Part shown: in pieces, positions 25,276 through 32,110 of the stretch
How the letters are laid out: each line of letters begins with the position of its first letter
How positions within the stretch are numbered: the first letter of the stretch is position 1
Assembly (NCBI GenBank): GCA_030066155.1
Contig: JASJCE010000012.1
Span: 1-32,232 of the forward strand
Direction: 5' to 3'
DNA: 32,232 nucleotides
Source: Desulfobacterales bacterium
Lineage (GTDB): Bacteria; Desulfobacterota; Desulfobacteria; Desulfobacterales; JAFDCJ01
The notes under the pieces: model-generated
The model's database searches: none
What the model was told of the DNA's origin: nothing
What the model saw: only the letters and a program-made list of their open reading frames with translations
Program-made: the position numbers and the translations under genes

Positions 25276-25305
25276 GGACCACCGTCCCGGTTCGACCGGC
25301 GGTCC
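25276..25305. promoter_or_regulatory. Leader hairpin before the small basic peptide gene
   Basis: GGACCACCG (25276-25284) pairs with CGGCGGTCC (25297-25305), with one mismatch, and inside them CCGGT-TCG-ACCGG forms a perfect smaller hairpin. The structure ends about 18 bases before the peptide's ATG on the minus strand. A further inverted repeat (GGTTTAA / TTTAAAC) follows at 25309-25325. It may be a terminator for transcription from either side or a 5' leader structure. Confidence 0.45.
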
Positions 25306-25617
25306 GCCGGTTTAAGGTTTAAACGGAGGGAATGTCGCCCCGTTTTCTATCCGTTCCAACTCTAATGCGGATTATCCCGGATTGCTTGACATTGCGCGCC
25401 AACCTGTATACCGACGGTGCCAGAACCAAAATAATACGTAAAATTTGCCATATTGGCCATTTTTCTCATATCTACAGTTGGTTATACGACCGAAAACCCA
25501 TAACTAATAATTCGATAAATCTGATCGATTGAATTTAAGGCAATTAGTTTCGGCAGTTGCATATACTATATAAATATACAATATTATTAGTAATATTTAA
25601 AAGGGGGAGGGGTATCT

Positions 25618-25815
25618 GTCGATTTCAAAAAATTAGTTCTGATCTTGCTATTCACCTGTCTTGCAGTCGGTGAATTTACAAGTGGACCCGTCCACCATAA
25701 AAGGGAGGTTGGGCGGGTTTTGAAAATCGTTGCTGAGGTGATAACGGTAAATCGCGTGAACGCATATCAGGCTTCTTCGGATGCGCAAGAGCTGTTGCTC
25801 ATCCCGATAGAATGA
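25618..25815 (+). other. Possible small exported protein lacking a normal start codon
   Basis: After a very strong ribosome-binding-like run (AGGGGGAGGGG) and five bases, an open frame of 65 codons begins GTC GAT TTC and reads VDFKKLVLILLFTCLAVGEF, a typical signal peptide, then GRVLKIVAEVITVNRVNAYQ and a stop at 25815. No ATG, GTG or TTG stands at the expected place; GTC is where a GTG would fit. This could be a sequencing error, a point-mutated gene, or a rare initiation. Elsewhere 25306-26018 shows no gene. Confidence 0.35.
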
Positions 25816-26018
25816 TTACAGTACTTGTGTTCTCGTTTTATCGGCATTATCCAATCCACTTTTATCCACAACCGTATCAGGCATTTAAATATGCAACTCA
25901 TGAAGCAAATTGCGGGAAGTAAGTCTAAGAAAGATTATGGAAGACGTTATTTCAGCTGAAATTCGAGGCTATAACGAGGAACGAATAACTTCCCAATAGG
26001 ATAGCTACAGATAGAGCA

Positions 26019-26486
26019 ATGTCGGATAAGCGAAACTTTTTTCTAACCATTATTTTTCTGACGATATGTTTCGCCCTAAATGCCTGCACCGGGGCTAAAT
26101 ATGGCAGGCTGACGGCCACTCCGGACGTCAAGCGATCTTTTGAAACGTATGAGGTGTTGCCAAGCCATAAATATTTCTATCGGGGAGCGAGAAGTAAGCC
26201 CACCGTAATTGTCGGCATCAATCAAAATTATGAAATGAATTTGAAACTCTGGGTTCCCCTGGATCCTGAATCGAATGAATTTCGCACACAGATCGACCGG
26301 GTTTCCCTCCAGGGTATGGGCAACATAGCCCAGCCATGGGGATTCAGGATTCTGGATAATGACGGTAATGACGTGGGCGTGTGGTACTCTGCCATTCGTA
26401 TGGCGGCCGTCGCCATAACAGACGACCGCCAGATCGTCAAGTTGCAGCCCGGATCCATGGTGGCCATGGGAGATCAGATCAGATAA
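26019..26486 (+). CDS. Lipoprotein of unknown function
   Basis: A 155-residue protein with a lipoprotein signal (NFFLTIIFLTICFALNAC); the lipobox is LNAC, with the Cys at about residue 23 as the lipidation site. The mature part has beta-rich sequence (PTVIVGINQNYEMNLKLWVP, then GFRILDNDGNDVGVWYSAIR) resembling a small envelope domain. No named family. The stop codon overlaps the start of the AraC gene by one base, so the two are cotranscribed and probably coupled. It may be the envelope sensor or target of that regulator. Confidence 0.75.
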   Translation: MSDKRNFFLTIIFLTICFALNACTGAKYGRLTATPDVKRSFETYEVLPSHKYFYRGARSKPTVIVGINQNYEMNLKLWVPLDPESNEFRTQIDRVSLQGMGNIAQPWGFRILDNDGNDVGVWYSAIRMAAVAITDDRQIVKLQPGSMVAMGDQIR

Positions 26487-27499
26487 TGATGCACTACAGT
26501 CACCTCGCAACTGCAACCAATATACTCTGGAAATTGATTGAAGCGAACGGGCATGATCCCGGTGGCCTGTATCAGGAAGTGGGCATAGATCCTGGTTTGC
26601 TGAACAAGCCCGGTGCACGAGTACCATCCACCCTGGTCAACCAGCTCTGGGAAAGGGCCTCCGAGCTGATTGACGATCCCTGTTTCGGTCTGAAAGCCAG
26701 CAAATATTGGCACCCATCCTATTTCCATGCCCTCGGATATGCGTGGCTTGCCAGTCACAGCCTGCGCGACGCCCTCAATCGCTTTGTCCGTTATCTTCGT
26801 ATCGTATCCGAAAAGATCTTTATCACTTTAAAGGATGAAAGAGATGGATTTACATTGATACTCAGCTACAAGATCCTGGGTATGCGAGTTCCGGCACAAA
26901 TCGATATGGGCATGGCCATGACCATTCACATCTGCCGCCTGAACTTCGGTGAGGACCTCAAACCCGTCGCCGTCAATATCATGCACGATCCCCCACCCTG
27001 CGCCGGGGAATACCTTACCCTTTTTGGTGTCCCGGTTCAGTTTTCGGCAAAAAGAGACAGTATTACCTTTGCCAGATCAGACGTTGACAAATATTTACTG
27101 GGTGCCAATCCGCAACTTGCCAGGTTAAATGATCAGGTGATGATTGAATATCTGGCCAAACTGAATAAAGACGACATCATCGATCGGGTTACAGCCGCCA
27201 TCGTCGATATGCTTCCATCCGGGGGAGTTGCCGATGAAAAAATTGCTGAATCGCTGAACATGAGCGTGCGCAGCCTGCAGCGGCGGCTCAAGGAGGTGGG
27301 GACCACTTTTCGGACGATCCTCGATATGGTCCGCAAGGATCTGGCTGCAACATACGTTCGTGATCCGGAAATTGAATTGGCTGAAATAGCATTTCTGCTG
27401 GGATTTTCGGAACAAAGTGCGTTCTCGCGCGCCTTCAGGCGCTGGACGGGAACTTCTCCGAGCGAGGCCCGCAAATCCGGTGAAACGGGAGCTGTATGA
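26486..27499 (+). CDS. AraC-family regulator (OruR/ArgR-like, arabinose-binding-type N-domain)
   Basis: A 337-residue regulator. The N-terminal 190 residues match the long AraC_binding_2-type sensor found in OruR, MmsR-like and virulence regulators (PSTLVNQLWERASELIDDPC, then HPSYFHALGYAWLASHSLRD). The C-terminal 100 residues are the AraC DNA-binding domain (IAESLNMSVRSLQRRLKEVG and AEIAFLLGFSEQSAFSRAFR, ending WTGTSPSEAR). The ATG at 26486 shares a base with the lipoprotein stop (TAATG); a second ATG is at 26489. Such regulators usually sense small hydrophobic or amino-acid-like molecules. Unlike many, its neighbour is a lipoprotein, not an enzyme. Confidence 0.88.
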   Translation: MMHYSHLATATNILWKLIEANGHDPGGLYQEVGIDPGLLNKPGARVPSTLVNQLWERASELIDDPCFGLKASKYWHPSYFHALGYAWLASHSLRDALNRFVRYLRIVSEKIFITLKDERDGFTLILSYKILGMRVPAQIDMGMAMTIHICRLNFGEDLKPVAVNIMHDPPPCAGEYLTLFGVPVQFSAKRDSITFARSDVDKYLLGANPQLARLNDQVMIEYLAKLNKDDIIDRVTAAIVDMLPSGGVADEKIAESLNMSVRSLQRRLKEVGTTFRTILDMVRKDLAATYVRDPEIELAEIAFLLGFSEQSAFSRAFRRWTGTSPSEARKSGETGAV

Positions 27500-27655
27500 C
27501 GGAGCACAGAATATCGAATCCACCAGCGGCGGCGCTAGTGTAAAACTTCAACTAGATATCTCGCAGAGCCCGCTGAGCACACAGAGCTTTTTTGATTGTT
27601 CTCTGAGAACTCTCTGGACTCTGTGAGAGATTAATTTGCTTAAGTTTTATTTTGA

Positions 27656-27757
27656 TCAGCCTGGCCGGTATACCTCTTGAATCTGTTTGATAATCCTTCC
27701 AGGGTTCATCTTGAGGTCACTGATCGGTACAATGTCTTCGGAGAATTTTATGCTCAT
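27656..27757 (-). pseudogene. Phd/YefM antitoxin, N-terminal remnant
   Basis: Thirty-three codons from an ATG at 27757 read MSIKFSEDIVPISDLKMNPG, then RIIKQIQEVYRPG and a stop. The segment PISDLKMNPGRIIKQIQE is the N-terminal DNA-binding half of Phd/YefM-type antitoxins, where the next residues should be a Pro-Val strand. The rest of the antitoxin and any toxin are missing. The rest of 27500-27878 holds no gene, only low-complexity CTCTGTGAG-like words at 27560-27630. Confidence 0.55.
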
Positions 27758-27878
27758 ATTTGTCTCGCTCTTTTTTAATATGGCTGTTAACAGGTCTCAG
27801 TATAGCACCGGTTAATAGTACCGCCAATAGTCGATAACCAGAGCTGGATGTTTCTGGAGCACCGTCTGCTGCTACAGC

Positions 27879-28544
27879 CTATTGCATAATTTTCTCCTGC
27901 ACCAGTTCAATATCCACTGCAGGAACTCCGGGAAGTCCGTCTGCCTTGTAGCGCACGAACGTCATCTCCGGCAAGCGGTGCCAGTAGGTGGACTGCCAGA
28001 ACAGGGACAGAAAGCCGCGCAGCCGGGCTGTCATTTTAACTGCACGAATCTGTTGACCATTCAAGGTGATCTCCTCTTCTGCGGCCCGCGTGGCCCGGAA
28101 CTTTTTAATGGACAGATCTTCCGGTGCGACCACAATAAAATCCTTGCTATTCTCGTTTGCCTTCAAAAAATCCAGCAGGCCGAACTCCGAATTTTGCAGC
28201 CAGATTCGGTCTCCGGCTTCCAGGGATTTGTTAACCGCCTGGCCTTTGGATATCCCGCGAATGACAATTTTACTCGCGTTTCGCTCGGCCTTGAAATCGG
28301 TATTTTCACCGCTATCCGCATATTCCCAGCGCACCATTGACCCGTCGGAATTGTAATAGTATAGCTGTTTCACATCCCGGTAGGTTGATCGATAGGTGAT
28401 ACCGTTCGCGTTTTTTTCGATCGTTATGCACAGCTCGGAAACGAGATCGTCGCTGCGAACCTCATATGTTAGATCACAGGCAAAACTTTCGGTGCTCATC
28501 AATAGCAGGATTACAGAAAAAAACGTCATTACAGGTTTAAGCAA
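27879..28544 (-). CDS. Exported protein of unknown function
   Basis: A 221-residue protein with a signal peptide (MTFFSVILLLMSTESFAC region). I kept the TTG at 28544 because GGAGG lies eight bases before it; an ATG five codons later has no binding site nearby. The mature part includes ITYRSTYRDVKQLYYYNSDG, RGISKGQAVNKSLEAGDRIW and MTARLRGFLSLFWQSTYWHR, as in outer-membrane-associated beta proteins that take part in lipid or sugar handling. I do not recognise the family. It starts 20 bases after the SpoIIE-type phosphatase gene and is probably cotranscribed with it. Confidence 0.7.
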   Translation of the reverse strand: MLKPVMTFFSVILLLMSTESFACDLTYEVRSDDLVSELCITIEKNANGITYRSTYRDVKQLYYYNSDGSMVRWEYADSGENTDFKAERNASKIVIRGISKGQAVNKSLEAGDRIWLQNSEFGLLDFLKANENSKDFIVVAPEDLSIKKFRATRAAEEEITLNGQQIRAVKMTARLRGFLSLFWQSTYWHRLPEMTFVRYKADGLPGVPAVDIELVQEKIMQ

Positions 28545-28563
28545 ATTCGTTGCCTCCAGTTTT

Positions 28564-29298
28564 CTAATCTATTTTCACAATCATAAGCGTTACATCATCA
28601 TGAATCAACGATCCACCGGCAAATCGACGAATTTCATCAATCACAATATGCTTTAAATCAAAAGGCGAGTTTTCCGGATGTTGATTAAGCAAATCTTTTA
28701 GGCGGTTTGCCGTAAAAAATCCGTTCCGCTGAGAATACGCCTCAACGACCCCGTCCGAGTAAAGAAATAGACAGTCGCCGCTGTCTATTTTTGTTGCGCT
28801 TTGGCTGTAAACCGTTTCAGGCAGAACACCTAAAATCGGGTCGTTGCTGCCCTTGGCCAATTTTAATTCCTGCCACATGTTTTCATTATAAGGTTTGATC
28901 AGGGCCGGCGGATGACCGGCGTTGACGTAGTAAAGATTGCCGTCAAGTTTGTAAAAGGAAGCCATAACCACTGTTGTCATCGCCTCGAGCCCGATTCTCA
29001 GTGCAGTTCGGTTCAATTCTGTCAGCAGTTTATCACCATCTGTAGAGTTCATATTCATCTTGAGTGCATCGTAGATACAGGTGCTGATGTTGCTGACATC
29101 TTCGCCGTGGCCATTTACATCAGCCAGAATCATTCGGGTCAGCATCTTGTTTTCACATAAACTCAGGTAATAGATATCACCGCCTTTGCCGCCGTCGCTG
29201 GCCATCGAATAAAGCGAAGCCGTCATACCGGCACTGGCAACATCGTCATTGCAATCCCGAATACCTCCCCAGATTTCACCACAGCTTAAATTGTGCAT
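28564..29298 (-). CDS. PP2C-family SpoIIE/RsbU-type serine phosphatase
   Basis: A 244-residue phosphatase of the SpoIIE class. The metal-binding motifs are present: SMASDGGKGGDIYYLSL, MILADVNGHGEDVS, LFLYSDGVVEAYSQ and HDDVTLMIVKID. It lacks the usual N-terminal sensor, so it is a free catalytic domain. Such enzymes dephosphorylate anti-sigma factor antagonists and STAS proteins in partner-switching. No STAS or anti-sigma gene is visible in the window. The ATG at 29298 follows AAGGTG. The downstream exported protein gene is 20 bases away. Confidence 0.9.
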   Translation of the reverse strand: MHNLSCGEIWGGIRDCNDDVASAGMTASLYSMASDGGKGGDIYYLSLCENKMLTRMILADVNGHGEDVSNISTCIYDALKMNMNSTDGDKLLTELNRTALRIGLEAMTTVVMASFYKLDGNLYYVNAGHPPALIKPYNENMWQELKLAKGSNDPILGVLPETVYSQSATKIDSGDCLFLYSDGVVEAYSQRNGFFTANRLKDLLNQHPENSPFDLKHIVIDEIRRFAGGSLIHDDVTLMIVKID

Positions 29299-29432
29299 TT
29301 TGACACCTTTTCGTAGTGGGCCCTCGCAGATTAGTTAATTTTTTTTATGGTCTCGTAGACGTCAAAATACTTGATGATATGGACTCCTTTACCCAATCCC
29401 TAAACCGGAATAGCCGTAACCAAAAAAAGAGG

Positions 29433-29532
29433 AATCACGAAAGCACTAAATGACGAAAATACGAAATAAAGCTAACATATTTTTCGTATTTTCCAACTTT
29501 CGTAATTTCGTGATGAAAATATCTTTTCATAA
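29433..29532. repeat. Palindromic TTTCGTGATTTCGTG repeat, copy 2
   Basis: Begins AATCACGAAAGCACTAAATG, ends AACTTTCGTAATTTCGTGAT then GAAAATATCTTTTCATAA. It matches the copy at 7230-7365 except for the 37-base insertion there. It can fold back on itself. It lies upstream of the SpoIIE gene in a 537-base spacer (29299-29835) that otherwise holds only the hairpin at 29749-29801. Confidence 0.7.
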
Positions 29533-29748
29533 AGTGTCGCAGATCCGCCTTTGTAGGACAAAGAATTCGCCTTTAGGAATCTATTGTCAATTTATCCCCG
29601 ATTTCATTACACAATACCCAAATTTCGCGCATAATATTACCAACGGTAAATAGGCCTGCTGTTTAGAAGCTTGCAACCAATTAAGATCATTTTAAAAATT
29701 CATATAATGATTGGCATTGGAAGAGGCAGCGCTAAGATTGTGAGGGTG

Positions 29749-29801
29749 GCTCCGTAGGATTTTTCCAAATCTAAAATTTGGACCTTCCTACGGGCCGGAG
29801 C
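29749..29801. repeat. Long hairpin with CTCCG...GGAG arms and a nested stem
   Basis: GCTCCGTAGGA (29749-29759) pairs with TCCTA and CGGAGC (29786-29801) across a 5-base bulge, and inside, CCAAAT (29765-29770) pairs with ATTTGG (29776-29781). The outer arms match the CTCCGAGGCGTAGG/CCTACGAGCCGGAG hairpins seen at 16548, 20784 and 32025. It lies about 35 bases past the end of the gene at 29836 and could serve as that gene's terminator. Confidence 0.6.
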
Positions 29802-29835
29802 AGGTCCGAGATTTTTCATGACCTTTTATTATCAT

Positions 29836-30249
29836 TCATCTTATCCGCACAAAAAGAACATCTATATTCTGCCTGGTCGGAGCGTGGTAATAATATCCGA
29901 TCAGGACATCTTTTTCGGCATCATAGACAAGGGTGTAAGCAGAACCGGGATACCCTTTGTCGCGCAGTTCCAGTTCAATTTTGATTTTTTCTCCGTGTGC
30001 TGACGCCCGGGCATGAGCGACATTGATCGGCCTGGGATTGAAATAGCCGGCCTCTAGTTGACCATCCGGGTGAATCCGGTTCACCTCGATTATATAGCCG
30101 CCATCAATTCGCTGCCAGCGGCCCAATAAAGGTCCGAAATCGTCTGCCCTGATGGCATCATTCGCCCCGAACCAGAAAATCACCAAAGTTGCTGCTGTTG
30201 CCGTCAATATGAAATGTCTTGACGATAATTTTTTCTGTTTCAATCTCAT
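29836..30249 (-). CDS. Small membrane-anchored or exported protein
   Basis: A 137-residue protein. The ATG at 30249 is chosen since GGAG stands eight bases before it, ahead of a hydrophobic N-terminal segment (FILTATAATLVIFWFG). The remainder is compact and conserved in look: GPLLGRWQRIDGGYIIEVNR, GQLEAGYFNPRPINVAHARA and LVYDAEKDVLIGYYYHAP. It resembles a small periplasmic lipocalin-like or beta-barrel domain. I cannot name a family. No operon partner. The hairpin at 29749 may end its transcript. Confidence 0.65.
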   Translation of the reverse strand: MRLKQKKLSSRHFILTATAATLVIFWFGANDAIRADDFGPLLGRWQRIDGGYIIEVNRIHPDGQLEAGYFNPRPINVAHARASAHGEKIKIELELRDKGYPGSAYTLVYDAEKDVLIGYYYHAPTRQNIDVLFVRIR

Positions 30250-30427
30250 AACCAGGACTCCAATCAGGCCAATTTTTAAGAAATCCGGAGTTAAAAGGGA
30301 ATTGATATTGTTAGTACACAACTATCCATGCTGAATTGGGCTGTCAAGGGGGACTTTGTAAAACAATGGGCAGTAAGTAATACTTGCATTGTCATTGGTT
30401 TACTGACATTCGTAAATAAATTAATGA

Positions 30428-30823
30428 ATGACGCATAAACAGCTTGAGCATGCAATTCGAGCAGCATGTGAAGTTTCTGAAGATAATGAAATCTGGATAT
30501 TTGGATCGCAAGCAATTCTCGGGGAGTTCCCGGATGCACCGGAACCACTTCGCGCGTCTATCGAGGTGGATGTCCAGCCAAAAAATCGGCCCGACAAAAT
30601 TGACGCCATTGATGGCGTATTGGGTGAGCTGTCACTGTTTCATCAGACGCATGGTTTCTATGTGCATGATTTGCCCATCGATGAAACAGCAACGCTTCCC
30701 CAGGGATGGCAACACAGAGTAACAGCAGTTTTTGACGAAATTGCAACCAACGGAAAAACCGGATGGTGTGTGGAAGTTTCGGAACGCTACATTTTATTTA
30801 TTTTGCCTGATCTCTTTCCTTGA
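30428..30823 (+). pseudogene. DUF6036 nucleotidyltransferase-like gene, C-terminally truncated
   Basis: 131 residues. IWIFGSQAILGEFPDAP near residue 22 is the nucleotidyltransferase-type Gly-Ser motif, and EVDVQPKNRPDKIDAIDGVL, HQTHGFYVHDLPIDE and LPQGWQHRV are typical of DUF6036, the domain related to AbiEii-type toxins and MNT proteins. After GWCVEV the expected helix (DLAASKLVA-like) is replaced by SERYILFILPDLFP and a stop, so the second half is lost, probably by deletion near 30775. No good ribosome binding site. The intact VapBC pair begins 57 bases later. It might once have been part of an abortive-infection or toxin pair. Confidence 0.65.
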
Positions 30824-30856
30824 CGAAAGTTTAAGCATAGCTTAGTCTATGACTAA
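30820..30856 (+). promoter_or_regulatory. Promoter and operator of the toxin-antitoxin pair
   Basis: TTGACG (30820-30825), a 17-base spacer and TAGTCT (30843-30848) fit a sigma-70 promoter. The perfect palindrome TTAGTC-TAT-GACTAA (30842-30856) overlaps the -10 box, as expected for autorepression by a Phd/VapB antitoxin. The antitoxin ATG follows 24 bases later. Calls from sequence match only. Confidence 0.55.
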
Positions 30857-30880
30857 ACTAATTTAGAGGTCTAAAGCATT

Positions 30881-31138
30881 ATGAAAGTCGGAATACATGA
30901 GGCCAAAACCAAGCTTTCCAAGCTTATCCCCGCCGTGCTCGCAGGCGAGGAGGTAATCATCACCAAGGCTGGCCGTCCTCTTGTGAAACTGGTTCCCGTT
31001 GAGGAACCAGGCAGGGAAAGGCCGCTTGGTGCCTATTCGGGCAAGGTCCGGATCAAAGGTGACCTTTTGGAGCCCCTGCCGAAAGAAATTTTAAATGAAT
31101 TTTGGCAGGTAAAAGACGAAGATGCGTTATCTACTTGA
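30881..31138 (+). CDS. Type II antitoxin, Phd/YefM family
   Basis: An 85-residue antitoxin. The N-terminal DNA-binding fold reads MKVGIHEAKTKLSKLIPAVL, then GEEVIITKAGRPLVKLVPVE, the standard Phd/YefM strand-helix-strand pattern. The C-terminal tail is where the toxin is bound. The gene overlaps the vapC start by 17 bases, so synthesis is coupled. It represses its own promoter, consistent with the palindrome at 30842. Complete and probably functional. Confidence 0.9.
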   Translation: MKVGIHEAKTKLSKLIPAVLAGEEVIITKAGRPLVKLVPVEEPGRERPLGAYSGKVRIKGDLLEPLPKEILNEFWQVKDEDALST

Positions 31139-31508
31139 CACGCATACTTTTCTCTGGATGGCGGCGGAACCGGCGAGGCTCTCCGAAAAAATCACTGGGA
31201 TCGTCCAGGTTTCAGAAAACCGGTTGTTGTTGAGTGCGGCAAGTGGCTGGGAGATCGCCTTGCTTTGGCATCTCAAACGTCTGGAGTTGCCGGATCATCC
31301 CCGGCGGTTCATTCCCGAGGCCCTGCAAAGACTCAGTGTAATCCCCCTTCCTATTGGCTTTGATGCCGCCATATCGGCAGCCACACTCCCCCTTGTCCAC
31401 CGCGACCCGTTTGACCGTATCATCATCGCTGAAGCCCTCAAAGAAAACGTGTCTGTTCTTACTAAAGACAAAATGTTTACGGAATATGGTGCCCGTACAC
31501 TGTGGTGA
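31122..31508 (+). CDS. vapC: VapC-type PIN-domain toxin ribonuclease
   Basis: A 128-residue PIN toxin. The acidic active-site residues are in place: D6 (MRYLLDTHTFLW), E44 (ASGWEIALL), and D95/D98 (HRDPFDRIIIAEA). The terminal strand VSVLTKDKMFTEYG completes the fold. VapC enzymes cut tRNA or rRNA when the antitoxin is lost, giving growth arrest. The ATG lies within the antitoxin gene. Such cassettes are often horizontally acquired, and the truncated neighbour supports an accessory region. Confidence 0.93.
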   Translation: MRYLLDTHTFLWMAAEPARLSEKITGIVQVSENRLLLSAASGWEIALLWHLKRLELPDHPRRFIPEALQRLSVIPLPIGFDAAISAATLPLVHRDPFDRIIIAEALKENVSVLTKDKMFTEYGARTLW

Positions 31509-31783
31509 TCAATGACAATACCCCGCCTTTGAACCGGAAACCTTAATTTAACAAACCATTTTACCGTACGGCTTTCCTACAATTATCGGCGAGATTATCG
31601 CCTTTAATCAATAAAAAAAATGATTGAGCTGTTGCCTTCCCTCTTTACAAACTTTTAACCGATATAAATCTTGATTGAGATTTGCCCATGGTCATCGTCA
31701 TCATAAAAATGAACGCAATGCCTTATAAGCGGCGCCTCTGGCCTAAAAAAACGGCCGGGCTGATCAAAAAAGAAACTGATGAA

Positions 31784-32110
31784 CATCCAACATCGAACGT
31801 CCAACGTCCAACGTCGAATATTGTATTCTATCGATTTATTAAAGGAACAACATGCAGTGCCTGTGTTGCTCCAGTGAATACACCGTTGCAAATTTGACCC
31901 GACTTCCATTTGACAAGCTCGGGCAGACGTACACCGCAGGCTATAATTTGTTCATTAATTAAAATCGATAAAGCGCAGCCTCCCCTCCGGCCTGTAAGCC
32001 TATGAAGCCTACGGGCTGGAAGCGGGCTCGTAGGGGATGTGGCGCCTACGCCTCGGAGAGCGTCATCCACATTGGACGTTCGATGTTGGAAGTTGGACGT
32101 TCGACGTTCA
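31784..32110. repeat. Repeat element B, related to element A in reverse orientation
   Basis: The left boundary (31784-31818) has ACATCCAACATCGAACGTCC-like words and the right boundary (32070-32110) has ATTGGACGTTCGATGTTGGA in opposite sense. Inside, read on the minus strand, CCTCGGAGAGCG/CGTAGGCGCC hairpin (32025-32062) precedes GGAGGCTGCGCTTTATCGAT then a TTAATTAATGAACAAATTA stretch; element A has GGAGGCTTCGCTTTGTCGAT and AACGAACAAATAATG in the same order. The outside of B (31509-31783 and 32111-32232) shows no gene. Confidence 0.65.
31852..31962 (+). other. Very small Cys-rich ORF inside repeat element B
   Basis: Thirty-six codons from an ATG with AAAGGA six bases before it, starting MQCLCCSSEYTVANLTRLPF and ending YNLFIN. 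The early Cys cluster and the Leu-Pro-Phe resemble the start of methyltransferase-type zinc-binding N-termini, but the chain is too short. It may be an insert carried by the repeat or chance. Not a confident gene. Confidence 0.25.

Noticed and set aside
25332-25532. A 66-codon plus-strand frame after the small peptide gene
   Set aside because: The putative binding site is too close to the ATG and the sequence has no protein-like pattern.
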